Shown: positions 1 to 5,769, counted from the first letter of the stretch. The stretch: DNA of 6,627 nt from Pseudomonadota bacterium (GCA_023423675.1 JAFAFD010000086.1:1-6627); one strand, 5' to 3'. The notes: a model not told the origin generated them from the sequence alone. Program-made: numbers and translations.

Positions 1-452
1 AAGATGCCGGTGAACCCACCGGACAGCAGCAGGTACGCAGCACTGAAGTTGCCGATGGCACTCATCGCAGGCGACACCGCAAGCGCCACCTCGAACCCGT
101 ACTTCACCAGGAAAGTCACCAGCAGCAGCGGCAGCAGGCTGTAATCCGCACTGCGCCACAACCGGCCCGTCGCTTCATCCACGGTCAGCGTCGCGCGGCG
201 CAGCAGCACCCAGCCAAGCATCGCGCCCGCGCAGATGCCGGCGAGCCACTCGCTCCACGCCACCAGCGAAACGCCGTAGCGGTGGCTGATCGACCAGATG
301 CCCCACACCGTGAACAGCGCCGGCACGATCGCCAGCCTGCGCAGCGAGGTCTGTCCTGGCCGCATGGCCGCGACGCCGCGGGTGATGAGGTACGCCAGGA
401 TCACCCAGACCCAGATCGGGGTGTGCGAGAGGATGGGCAGCAGCAGGTTCAC
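1..452 (-). CDS. DUF6622-type multi-span membrane protein, copy A (3' end beyond window)
   Basis: Read leftward from a GTG at 450-452, the frame stays open for 150 codons to the window edge, so the gene is partial and lacks about 24 C-terminal codons compared with the complete copy at 4758-5282. An AAAGGG ribosome binding site lies 6 bases before the GTG, which decides the start. The product is very hydrophobic and begins MNLLLPILSHTPIWVW, followed by about four membrane spans in the part seen. It resembles small inner-membrane proteins named DUF6622, whose function is unknown to me. Against the second copy I count about nine amino-acid changes (for example L30M, G61V, V73I) and no stop or frameshift, so this copy may still be functional. 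The family name is from memory; the membrane character is plain from the sequence. Confidence 0.75.
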   Translation of the reverse strand, partial: MNLLLPILSHTPIWVWVILAYLITRGVAAMRPGQTSLRRLAIVPALFTVWGIWSISHRYGVSLVAWSEWLAGICAGAMLGWVLLRRATLTVDEATGRLWRSADYSLLPLLLVTFLVKYGFEVALAVSPAMSAIGNFSAAYLLLSGGFTGI

Positions 453-531
453 GGGACGCCCTTTCAGTGAGTGCCCGCACGGAGGGCGGTTGGTGGCGCT
501 CACTATTGACGGACCGGACCCGCTGAACAAG

Positions 532-543
532 TGACAGGTGTCA
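532..543. promoter_or_regulatory. Palindrome TGACAGGTGTCA, candidate operator (copy A)
   Basis: A perfect 12-base palindrome (TGACA-GG-TGTCA) lies about 80 bases upstream of the DUF6622-type start. The same palindrome is at 5362-5373 before the second copy, although nearby bases (516-522) differ. Short TGACA/TGTCA palindromes are typical of operators for TetR-like dimeric repressors. No regulator gene is in the window, so the assignment is inference. Confidence 0.35.
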
Positions 544-573
544 GCGACCGCTTCCCGGGCGGCGGGCGACGTC

Positions 574-598
574 CTGAGATCGCCCATGATGATCTCAG
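574..598. repeat. Inverted repeat CTGAGATC / GATCTCAG
   Basis: Perfect 8-base arms are separated by a 9-base loop. The site is in the part of the left flank that has no counterpart in the right flank. There is no T-run, so it is not a convincing intrinsic terminator. It could be an operator or chance structure. Confidence 0.35.
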
Positions 599-721
599 CT
601 ACCGCGCCAAAAGGCCCGCTTCTGTGACGCCGATCAAGATCGAATCTCGGACGTGCATGGGGAGGTCGCTTACTCTCCAGCATCCCGCCCAGGAATCAAC
701 TCCAGTAGAACCAAGCCCGTC

Positions 722-943
722 ATGAAAATGGACATACTAAAACTAACGCTATTCACGTGCGCCCTGGGAGGCTCGCTGGCAATCGGCTGGGGATTACGCT
801 TCTTCGGCGTAATTCATAACTCCATGTCAGGCGGACTACAAGCATTGATGATTGGGTTTGGCCTCGCAGCATTGGTCACCGCGCCGTTAGCTACAAGGGC
901 ATTTGCGAGACTTTTCTTGCTGCCCCGCCCGCCCAGAGAATGA
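722..943 (+). CDS. Possible small two-span membrane protein (73 aa)
   Basis: The frame from the ATG at 722 encodes a basic N-terminus (MKMDILK), a hydrophobic segment at about residues 7-30, a short polar turn, a second hydrophobic segment at about 38-57, and a basic proline-rich tail (LLPRPPRE). This two-hairpin pattern is typical of small inner-membrane proteins. I do not recognise a family. The frame runs upstream to an ATG at 653, but those extra residues are polar and the start at 722 gives a better membrane protein; an ATG at 728 is also possible. No good ribosome binding site is visible, which lowers confidence. The gene lies in the segment unique to the left flank and is A+T-richer than the DUF6622 region, suggesting a separate origin. 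Confidence 0.4.
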   Translation: MKMDILKLTLFTCALGGSLAIGWGLRFFGVIHNSMSGGLQALMIGFGLAALVTAPLATRAFARLFLLPRPPRE

Positions 944-960
944 CTACCAAGATGCGCATG

Positions 961-987
961 GGTCGCGGGAGTGGGATTGGAACCCAC
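961..987 (-). other. tRNA 3'-end-like remnant (T-arm plus acceptor strand)
   Basis: On the minus strand, GTGGG-TTCCAAT-CCCAC forms a perfect 5-bp T-arm with a 7-base TTC-type loop. It is followed by TCCCGCG, a discriminator-like A and CC, as in the 3' end of a tRNA. No matching 5' acceptor strand, D-arm or anticodon arm precedes it, so this is not an intact tRNA. The loop also reads TTCCAAT where TTCGAAT is usual. It may be the 3' half of a tRNA left at an integration (att) junction, or coincidence. Confidence 0.35.
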
Positions 988-1021
988 CCAGCCCCAGTGT
1001 GGTGGGCGGCCTATCACTGCC

Positions 1022-1377
1022 TCACTTCTTCAGAGCATTACCCAGCGCCTCATCCAAAGTCCCGAGCTTCTCCCCATACGGCGCACGCAGCCGCAGGTTC
1101 GACGCCCCATCCTTGGCCTGCACCACCACCGCCTTGCAGTGGCTGAACTGACGGAAGCCATGCACGCCGTGGTAAGCGCCCATGGCCGACGCGCCCACGC
1201 CACCAAACGGCAGTTCTTCCACCGATGCATGGGTCATCACAGCATTGATGACCAGCGCGCCGGACGTGGTCTGCTGGGTAAATGCCGCCTGTCCTTCCGC
1301 GGTGTCGCCGAAGTAATAGGCAGCCAACGGGCGCGGGTGCGCGTTGATGTAGGCAATGGGTTCTGCGGCAGCACCTT
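1022..1377 (-). pseudogene. Aldehyde dehydrogenase (coniferyl aldehyde dehydrogenase-like) C-terminal fragment, copy A
   Basis: About 115 codons of an aldehyde dehydrogenase tail are readable, beginning near IAYINAHPRPLAAYYFG and ending DEALGNALKK before a TGA at 1022-1024. It contains the family's C-terminal block EELPFGGVGASAMGAYHG, in which the PFGG..G..YHG residues are conserved. An in-frame TAA at 1376-1378 blocks the frame upstream. In another frame VLP residues can be read just there, which suggests a small internal deletion at the break. The NAD-binding domain and catalytic Cys/Glu region are absent, so no activity is expected. Family members are close to 480 residues long. The best match by memory is the coniferyl aldehyde dehydrogenase branch, which oxidises lignin-derived aldehydes. 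The tail is repeated in more decayed form at 5889-6108. Confidence 0.8.
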
Positions 1378-1764
1378 AGGCGATGACAGTGAGTTACCTC
1401 AACCGCAACGAGTAGAAGCTCTCTACGTGATGCTGCTCAGCCGTAAGGCGGGTGACTCCAGGTAGTGAGCCAGCTTATAACCGGATCCGGCGCTGGGCTC
1501 GGAGACCAGTGCAGGCTGTTGAAGACCTGAGTACATCTTTCTGCTCTGGGTCAGAAGCCCACGTCAGCACCGAACCAGCTGCTTTGGTATTGCTGATGTC
1601 GCTTCCGGCCAAGAGCAGATGCCCACAGGATCTGCATGCCGGTCATCGTCATCGCAGCGACTGGCGATGCACGCGACGGCTCCACAGATGCACAGATGTG
1701 ACACCACCCGAGAGCCCGCCGGTCGATTGCGAAGGCAGAAGTTATGAGTTGAGTTGGCAGTGAG
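1378..1764. other. Intergenic stretch without a supported gene
   Basis: Between the dehydrogenase fragment and the candidate promoter I find no frame with family features, a ribosome binding site or plausible composition. Open frames here have the Arg/Ser/Pro-rich look of non-coding reading. The region is not found in the right flank. It may be decayed DNA at the junction with the cargo operon. Confidence 0.5.
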
Positions 1765-1794
1765 TTGCCAGCGCCTGAATGGCTGTGCTAGAAC
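1765..1794 (+). promoter_or_regulatory. Candidate sigma-70 promoter for the radical SAM operon
   Basis: TTGCCA (1765-1770) and TAGAAC (1789-1794) are separated by 18 bases, and TGC immediately before the second hexamer gives an extended -10. The elements match the consensus at 5 of 6 and 4 of 6 positions. The site is about 90 bases upstream of the operon's first codon. A 5-base inverted repeat TGGCA/TGCCA (1755-1759, 1766-1770) overlaps the -35 hexamer and could bind a regulator. Assigned by eye only. Confidence 0.35.
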
Positions 1795-1870
1795 TTGAAT
1801 CGTAGCAATCTGCAGTAGCGACGGAGCGATGATCTGATCTCGCTCTGAAATGGATCTTCGCTTTCTGAAA

Positions 1871-1876
1871 AGGAGG
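1871..1876 (+). promoter_or_regulatory. Ribosome binding site AGGAGG deciding the GTG start at 1884
   Basis: A full-consensus Shine-Dalgarno sequence lies 7 bases before GTG 1884-1886. The ATG at 1879-1881 is only 2 bases away and in a different frame, so the GTG is the preferred start. Confidence 0.8.
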
Positions 1877-1883
1877 TTATGAC

Positions 1884-2939
1884 GTGTCTCTGGATGAGCA
1901 TCTTGCCCCTCGCACCATCACGATGATCACGACGTACGGCTGCACTGCGGAATGTCGGCAGTGCTGTTTCGAGTCGAGCCCCCGCGTGAAGGGGCGCCTA
2001 TCTCTCGAAGAGATGACGCAGTCAATCTCTGACGCGAAGCGCAATTTCCCCTCTCTTTTGGTTGCAGTCTTCAGCGGCGGCGAGGCCACTATGCTCAAGG
2101 CTGACCTTACCGCAGCCATTGCGCATGCAACTAACGAAGGCCTTTCGACACGAATCGTCAGTAACGGATCGTGGGGGAAAACAATGGCCAGCGCACGTAG
2201 AAACGTCGCTGAACTGGCTGGCGCAGGACTTAAAGAACTGAACCTCAGCACCGGCAAGGACCATCAGGAATGGGTTCCTGCCAAGAGCATCATGCATTGC
2301 GCAGTTGCTGCTGCCGAGCATGGGCTTTTCTGCTTGATTACGGTCGAAGCGGACGTCGAGGGAAATCCTCACTTCCGCGCAGTGGTGGAGCAGCCAGAGA
2401 TCCGGGCATTGGTCCAGGACAGAAAGCTGGTCATTCAGTCCAACTCCTGGATGCCCTTCCAGGAGACTGGCGACGTGCGAGGTGGAACGGTTGCGAAGCA
2501 GACCCTGCGCAAGGGGTGCGGCCAGATCTTCGACAACATCGTTGTGACGCCCTACAGAGAAGTCTCGGCGTGCTGCGGCCTGACGCTGGAACACATTCCA
2601 GAGATGAAGCTCGGCAGCATCAATGATGAAGCGGTATCAAAGATCTACCAGCGGCAGACAGATGACTTTCTCAAGTACTGGATTCATGCTGACGGTCCGT
2701 ACCAGATCATCGAAAAGCTCTTACCAGAGCAATCCGCCAACGATCTTCTCAAAGGCGTAGTCCACATCTGTCAAGCCTGCGTAATCCTTCACAAGAACCC
2801 TGATGTACGCAATCGCTTGCTCGAAAGGCATAAGGAGTTCATGCCGTCCGTCATGACGCGCTTCTTCCTAGCCAAGGCTATCAATGAAGTGGGCTTGAAG
2901 CGAGTTGAAAGTCAAACTGCCATGGAGGCAATTCAATGA
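1884..2939 (+). CDS. Radical SAM protein with partial SPASM/twitch-like C-terminus
   Basis: This 351-residue cytosolic protein carries the radical SAM signature C20-x3-C24-x2-C27 near its N-terminus, which ligates the 4Fe-4S cluster that cleaves S-adenosylmethionine. The SAM-binding FSGGE is at 64-67 and a VSNGSW strand at 92-97. The C-terminal third holds C212, C230-C231 and C296-x2-C299, plus the LGSINDEAVSKIY segment (243-255), similar to the lead-in of SPASM domains. This suggests at least one auxiliary Fe-S cluster, but the count and spacing do not fit the canonical seven-cysteine SPASM. Such enzymes commonly modify peptides or proteins, forming thioether or C-C links or epimerising residues. 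A strong AGGAGG precedes the GTG start. The stop overlaps the next gene's ATG by 4 bases (ATGA), implying coupled translation and that the neighbour is the partner or substrate. The exact reaction cannot be read from the sequence. Confidence 0.9.
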   Translation: MSLDEHLAPRTITMITTYGCTAECRQCCFESSPRVKGRLSLEEMTQSISDAKRNFPSLLVAVFSGGEATMLKADLTAAIAHATNEGLSTRIVSNGSWGKTMASARRNVAELAGAGLKELNLSTGKDHQEWVPAKSIMHCAVAAAEHGLFCLITVEADVEGNPHFRAVVEQPEIRALVQDRKLVIQSNSWMPFQETGDVRGGTVAKQTLRKGCGQIFDNIVVTPYREVSACCGLTLEHIPEMKLGSINDEAVSKIYQRQTDDFLKYWIHADGPYQIIEKLLPEQSANDLLKGVVHICQACVILHKNPDVRNRLLERHKEFMPSVMTRFFLAKAINEVGLKRVESQTAMEAIQ

Positions 2940-3982
2940 AGCGTCGTCGTTTCATCCAATCTACCCTCGTCGCTGCCACTGCAGCCCCTGCTGCGGCGGG
3001 TTTCGCTGCTTCCAACGCCGGCACGCGACTCTATGGTGAACCAGGGAGTTTGACCGGTGGTTCGCAGGGAGCCGCTCGCTTCATGTTGCCCATCTCCAGG
3101 GCGGGCGTTCCAGTAGAAGGCTGGCTGGAGTACTCAAGGTTCAGTTCGCTGATCGAGGATCTGTTGAAGGACCGTGCTGCCAGTACCGCATTCAATCAAG
3201 ATCCTGCAGGCTTTCTGAAGAGTCGGGGCATGGACGGCTCGGAGCTCGTAAAGGGCGATGCGAATGTTGCATTGTTGATTGCAATGTCTCAGCCAGAGGT
3301 AAAGCAGGCGGTCTTGGACAAGGACTACCGGGCAGTCATCTCCTATCTGCAAGCAGCTGGCACTTTCTCGCCTGTGTCTACTGACGCTCTCACGAAGAGA
3401 GTTGGTAGCGTTATCGAACACAACCGGAATGAGATCGCCAGCGGCCTCAAGTTGGCTCCCGGCACCAAACTTGATCTCAAGACCTACAAGAAATTGCTCG
3501 CAAGTTCAAATGGTGGCGCCACTCCCCTGGACGCAGCTGCCTTAGCCGCCATCGGAGATAACAACGACGCATCGCTAATACTCGGCGCTTTCGCTCTCGT
3601 TGTTGCTGCCGTTGGTGCTGCTGTGGGTGTGCATTCCGTGGTGGTTGCCTTCACTTGGCTGGCAATCGTGTCGAGCGTGACAGTTGAAGGTGGCGGCGAA
3701 GACGATGATGAGAAAAGTCGCTCGGCCCGAGCATATGGAGGCCTGCTGCAAAGCTCGGATCCTGGCGCCCAGCAGAACATCGAAATTGCGGGCCGACTAG
3801 CTCAGCTTACTGGCTCACCTCGGGTCTTCGAGCTGACCAAGGACGAGCTGGCCAAGGCGGAGCTAGGCGCGTTCTTTGCAGCGATGAAGGAGCACAGCCT
3901 ACTTGACTACGATGAAGCGGAGCTTCCCGACCTCGTAGAAGCAACGCTTGGCTTCACCGATAAATCGGTTGGATTGAGCTAG
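2936..3982 (+). CDS. Tat-exported protein of unknown family, candidate radical SAM substrate
   Basis: The 348-residue product starts MKRRRFIQST, a close fit to the twin-arginine (RRxF) export motif, followed by an Ala-rich hydrophobic stretch to about residue 25. It therefore probably crosses the inner membrane folded. Residues 70-104 are helical and contain FNQDPAGFLKSRGMD, like the DPxxFLxxxG segments seen in some RiPP leader regions. Residues 212-250 form a long Ala/Val-rich hydrophobic stretch ending VVVAFTWLAIVSSVTV, directly followed by an acidic GGGEDDDE patch (251-258). The C-terminus is acidic and helical. There are no cysteines, so it is not a lipoprotein or metal-cluster protein by that route. 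Its ATG lies within the radical SAM stop region. I recognise no family. Alternatives are a structural or toxin-like secreted protein, a membrane-anchored partner, or an unusually long modified precursor. Confidence 0.85.
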   Translation: MKRRRFIQSTLVAATAAPAAAGFAASNAGTRLYGEPGSLTGGSQGAARFMLPISRAGVPVEGWLEYSRFSSLIEDLLKDRAASTAFNQDPAGFLKSRGMDGSELVKGDANVALLIAMSQPEVKQAVLDKDYRAVISYLQAAGTFSPVSTDALTKRVGSVIEHNRNEIASGLKLAPGTKLDLKTYKKLLASSNGGATPLDAAALAAIGDNNDASLILGAFALVVAAVGAAVGVHSVVVAFTWLAIVSSVTVEGGGEDDDEKSRSARAYGGLLQSSDPGAQQNIEIAGRLAQLTGSPRVFELTKDELAKAELGAFFAAMKEHSLLDYDEAELPDLVEATLGFTDKSVGLS

Positions 3983-3995
3983 GAGTTTCGGACGT

Positions 3996-4511
3996 ATGCA
4001 ATGCACTATCCCCGTCTCTCTGTTCAATCGCGGCATGCTCTTCCAAGAGCTTGCCCCCGCGGCCGTCCTCTTCATCTGTGCTGTAGGCCTCGCATTCTAT
4101 GGCGGCCTGGAGCCCAGAAAGAAGTTGTTTGCAATCGCCATCCTTTGCGTCGTTGGAAGCGCGACCTCGGCATCCACGGCGATGCTAGCGCTGCGTTCGA
4201 AGATCGATATCAACGGGGGCACTACCACCTTGCATGCGGGCTTCTGGAAGGCCGAGTTGCCCACGGCCGCGCTAGTGCATGCAGGAGCAATTGAAAAGGT
4301 CAGCGATTCGCTAAGGAAGCGCAAGAATGGCATGAGCTCGCGCGGTGTCAATGCGGGCTGGTTCGAGGATCCGAACGGCAAGCGTGTCTTCGCACTATCC
4401 GCAGGGCGAACCCCCATTCTTCTGACCACCAACAGCGGCTTCAGCCTGGTACTGGACCAGTCGACAGCTGATGAGATCGCTCAGTGTGTTCACAGCGAAT
4501 CCAGCCGCTAG
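3996..4511 (+). CDS. Small membrane protein with bacterial PH-like domain
   Basis: The 171-residue product has two hydrophobic segments (about 17-37 and 43-65) joined by a short basic loop (EPRKK). A soluble C-terminal region of about 100 residues follows. Its order of short strands, with LHAGFWKAELPTAAL (79-93), GVNAGWFEDPNGKRVF (117-132), TPILLTTNSGFSLVL (139-153) and a final helix, resembles bacterial PH-like domains on small membrane proteins. The PH assignment is by pattern and memory, with no catalytic residues visible. An AGGAG at 3981-3985 overlaps the stop of the previous gene and is 10 bases from the ATG, so the three genes form one transcription unit. If the EPRKK loop is cytoplasmic, the PH-like domain would be periplasmic beside the Tat-exported partner, but charges after the second span (R67, K69) leave the topology uncertain. 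A start at the internal ATG (codon 14) is possible. Confidence 0.8.
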   Translation: MQCTIPVSLFNRGMLFQELAPAAVLFICAVGLAFYGGLEPRKKLFAIAILCVVGSATSASTAMLALRSKIDINGGTTTLHAGFWKAELPTAALVHAGAIEKVSDSLRKRKNGMSSRGVNAGWFEDPNGKRVFALSAGRTPILLTTNSGFSLVLDQSTADEIAQCVHSESSR

Positions 4512-4637
4512 CTACCCTTGCCAGTCGGATTCCATGGTGCAGCGATGGTGGAGAAAAAGCTACTTTCAAGCTGACGAGCAAGCACTTGCGTGAGCCGTGG
4601 GGTACTTGGCTTCCGCCTACGGCACTCACTTGATGGG

Positions 4638-4687
4638 TGGAAGCAGATACTCCGCTGCATTGGAGCTTTGGCTAGCGTCTGCTTCCA
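4638..4687. repeat. Long-arm inverted repeat TGGAAGCAGA / TCTGCTTCCA
   Basis: Perfect 10-base arms (4638-4647 and 4678-4687) extend to 12 of 13 matches and enclose a 30-base loop. The loop contains a second small stem, CTCC (4650-4653) with GGAG (4662-4665). The structure is in the 246-base gap between the convergent ends of the PH-domain gene (4511) and the DUF6622-type gene (4758). I see no gene in that gap. No T-run follows either arm, so a bidirectional intrinsic terminator is only possible; a repeat-element remnant is an alternative. Confidence 0.5.
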
Positions 4688-4757
4688 GCCAGAAACAGAC
4701 ACCTTCATTGGCCGGCACGTCAAAGGGAGCCTGCAAGCGCCCAGGCTAATCCCTGCC

Positions 4758-5282
4758 TCAATGCGCCGGGCCCAGATTGCCGGGCATGCCCTTGCGCAGC
4801 ACCGACAGATACCGCAAATACTTGCCAACAAAGATGCCGGTGAAACCGCCGGACAGCAGCAGATACGCGCCACTGAAGCTGCCGTTGGCACTCAGCGCAG
4901 GCGACACCGCAAGCGCCATCTCGAACCCGTACTTCACCAGGAACGTGACCAGCAGCAACGGCAGCAGGCTGTGATCCGCGCTGCGCCACAACCGGCCCGT
5001 CGCTTCGTCCACGGTCAGCGTCGCACGGCGCAGCAGCACCCAGCCCAGCATTGCACCTGCACAGACGCCGGCGAGCCACTCGCTCCACGCCACCAGCGAA
5101 CCGCCGTAGCGGTGGCTGATCGACCAGATGCCCCACACCGTGAACAGCGCCGGCACGATCGCCAGCCGCCGCAGCGAGGTCTGTCCTGGCCGCAGGGCCG
5201 CGACGCCGCGGGTGATGAGGTACGCCAGGATCACCCAGACCCAGATCGGGGTGTGCGAGAGGATGGGCAGCAGCAGGTTCAC
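4758..5282 (-). CDS. DUF6622-type multi-span membrane protein, copy B (complete)
   Basis: From the GTG at 5280-5282 the frame encodes 174 residues and ends at TGA 4758-4760. AAAGGA lies 6 bases before the GTG. Upstream in-frame starts exist (to 5333), but they lack this spacing and would add a polar, Cys-containing tail before the first membrane span. About five hydrophobic spans are visible (around 10-28, 38-56, 64-84, 104-126 and 136-158), with a conserved-looking cytosol-type loop LRRATLTVDEATGRLWR (84-100). The protein has no catalytic motif and its function is unknown. It is the intact partner of the gene at 1-452 and converges with the radical SAM operon. Conserved upstream DNA including a 12-base palindrome suggests both copies share control. 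Confidence 0.85.
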   Translation of the reverse strand: MNLLLPILSHTPIWVWVILAYLITRGVAALRPGQTSLRRLAIVPALFTVWGIWSISHRYGGSLVAWSEWLAGVCAGAMLGWVLLRRATLTVDEATGRLWRSADHSLLPLLLVTFLVKYGFEMALAVSPALSANGSFSGAYLLLSGGFTGIFVGKYLRYLSVLRKGMPGNLGPAH

Positions 5283-5377
5283 GGGAGGTCCTTTCAGTGA
5301 GTGCCCGCACGGAGGGCGGTTGGTGGCGCTCACTATTGACGGACCCGGCTACCTGAACAAGTGACAGGTGTCAGCGA
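4831..5377. repeat. Direct repeat, right copy (partner 1-547)
   Basis: Matches 1-547 without gaps at about 94% identity by eye count. Mismatches are concentrated in the 3' half of the gene and around 5346-5352, while the middle of the gene (about 5071-5330) has few. Similarity to the left copy ends at 5377. The window begins at 4831's counterpart, so the duplicated unit may be longer than seen. Confidence 0.95.
5362..5373. promoter_or_regulatory. Palindrome TGACAGGTGTCA, candidate operator (copy B)
   Basis: Same perfect palindrome as at 532-543, about 80 bases upstream of the complete DUF6622-type gene and inside the repeat edge. It also lies in the gap downstream of the 114-codon gene, so it could control the DUF6622-type gene separately from its upstream neighbour. 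Confidence 0.35.
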
Positions 5378-5405
5378 TACCAGGTGACTGCTATCGCGTC
5401 CGGGC

Positions 5406-5424
5406 GCGGGCAACAGACGCCCGC
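5406..5424 (-). terminator. GC-rich hairpin after the 114-codon gene, possible terminator
   Basis: GCGGGC and GCCCGC pair across a 7-base loop, starting at the base right after the stop codon (5425-5427) of the minus-strand gene. The stem is short and no T-run follows, so termination is uncertain. Confidence 0.3.
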
Positions 5425-5769
5425 TCAGGCCGGCGGAGCGGCTGCGGCCGCAGCGGGTATGGCAGCGGCAGACGCCATCGCCGGCGTGCCGCCCCCCGTC
5501 CGCTCGCTGGCGGCGGCCAGGGCCTGGTTGATGCGGTGCGTGGTACCGCGCTGGTCCAGGTCCACGCCGATGAGGTAGGCGAAGCGGCCATCGCATCGCA
5601 GCTGCGTGGACTCGAGACCTTCCGTATCCGCCAGGACCCGCTTCAAGGCCTTGGCCCAGCCGCGCCCCGGCACGCTGTCCAGTTCAACCACCACCACCGA
5701 CTCGCCGCAATCCAGCGGCAGAGCCTCCAGACGTATGACCTTTGGCGCAGCATGTAACCGGGCACTCAT
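5425..5769 (-). CDS. Unrecognised 114-residue cytosolic protein with Ala/Pro-rich tail
   Basis: The ATG at 5767-5769 is preceded by AGGAG with 9 bases spacing, so I choose it over the TTG and GTG codons 14-18 codons further upstream. The product reads as a compact mixed alpha/beta domain (residues 8-88). It has strands such as ESVVVVELDSV (23-33) and GRFAYLIGVDL (61-71), helices GWAKALKRVLADTEGL (37-52) and THRINQALAAASE (77-89), then a low-complexity Ala/Pro tail (from about 94). No signal peptide or membrane span is seen. I recognise no family. It lies 142 bases upstream of the DUF6622-type gene on the same strand, downstream of the dehydrogenase remnant. The left flank lacks it, its place being taken by unrelated DNA. 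Confidence 0.65.
   Translation of the reverse strand: MSARLHAAPKVIRLEALPLDCGESVVVVELDSVPGRGWAKALKRVLADTEGLESTQLRCDGRFAYLIGVDLDQRGTTHRINQALAAASERTGGGTPAMASAAAIPAAAAAAPPA

Larger units (their letters stand above)
1..547. repeat. Direct repeat, left copy (partner 4831-5377)
   Basis: This stretch aligns without gaps to 4831-5377 at a constant offset of 4830. I count 33 mismatches in 547 positions, about 94% identity. It covers most of the DUF6622-type gene plus its upstream region, and similarity stops abruptly after 547, just past the TGACAGGTGTCA palindrome. The true left limit is outside the window. Long direct repeats like this can recombine and delete or amplify what lies between them. Confidence 0.95.

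Noticed and set aside
961..1030. Complete tRNA gene
   Set aside because: Only the T-arm and 3' acceptor-like strand are present; no 5' acceptor, D-arm or anticodon arm fits upstream on the minus strand.
971..1465. 164-codon plus-strand open frame
   Set aside because: It is antisense to the aldehyde dehydrogenase fragment and has Arg/His-rich shadow composition without a ribosome binding site.
1452..1763. 103-codon plus-strand open frame upstream of the radical SAM gene
   Set aside because: No recognisable motif, no ribosome binding site and erratic composition; likely chance in non-coding DNA.
1879..1881. ATG close behind the Shine-Dalgarno as the radical SAM start
   Set aside because: It is only 2 bases from AGGAGG and out of frame with the long coding region; GTG 1884 is in frame with 7-base spacing.
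4590..5300. 236-codon plus-strand open frame
   Set aside because: It is the complement of the DUF6622-type gene; the minus frame gives a clean multi-span membrane protein while this one is Arg/Gln/His-rich.
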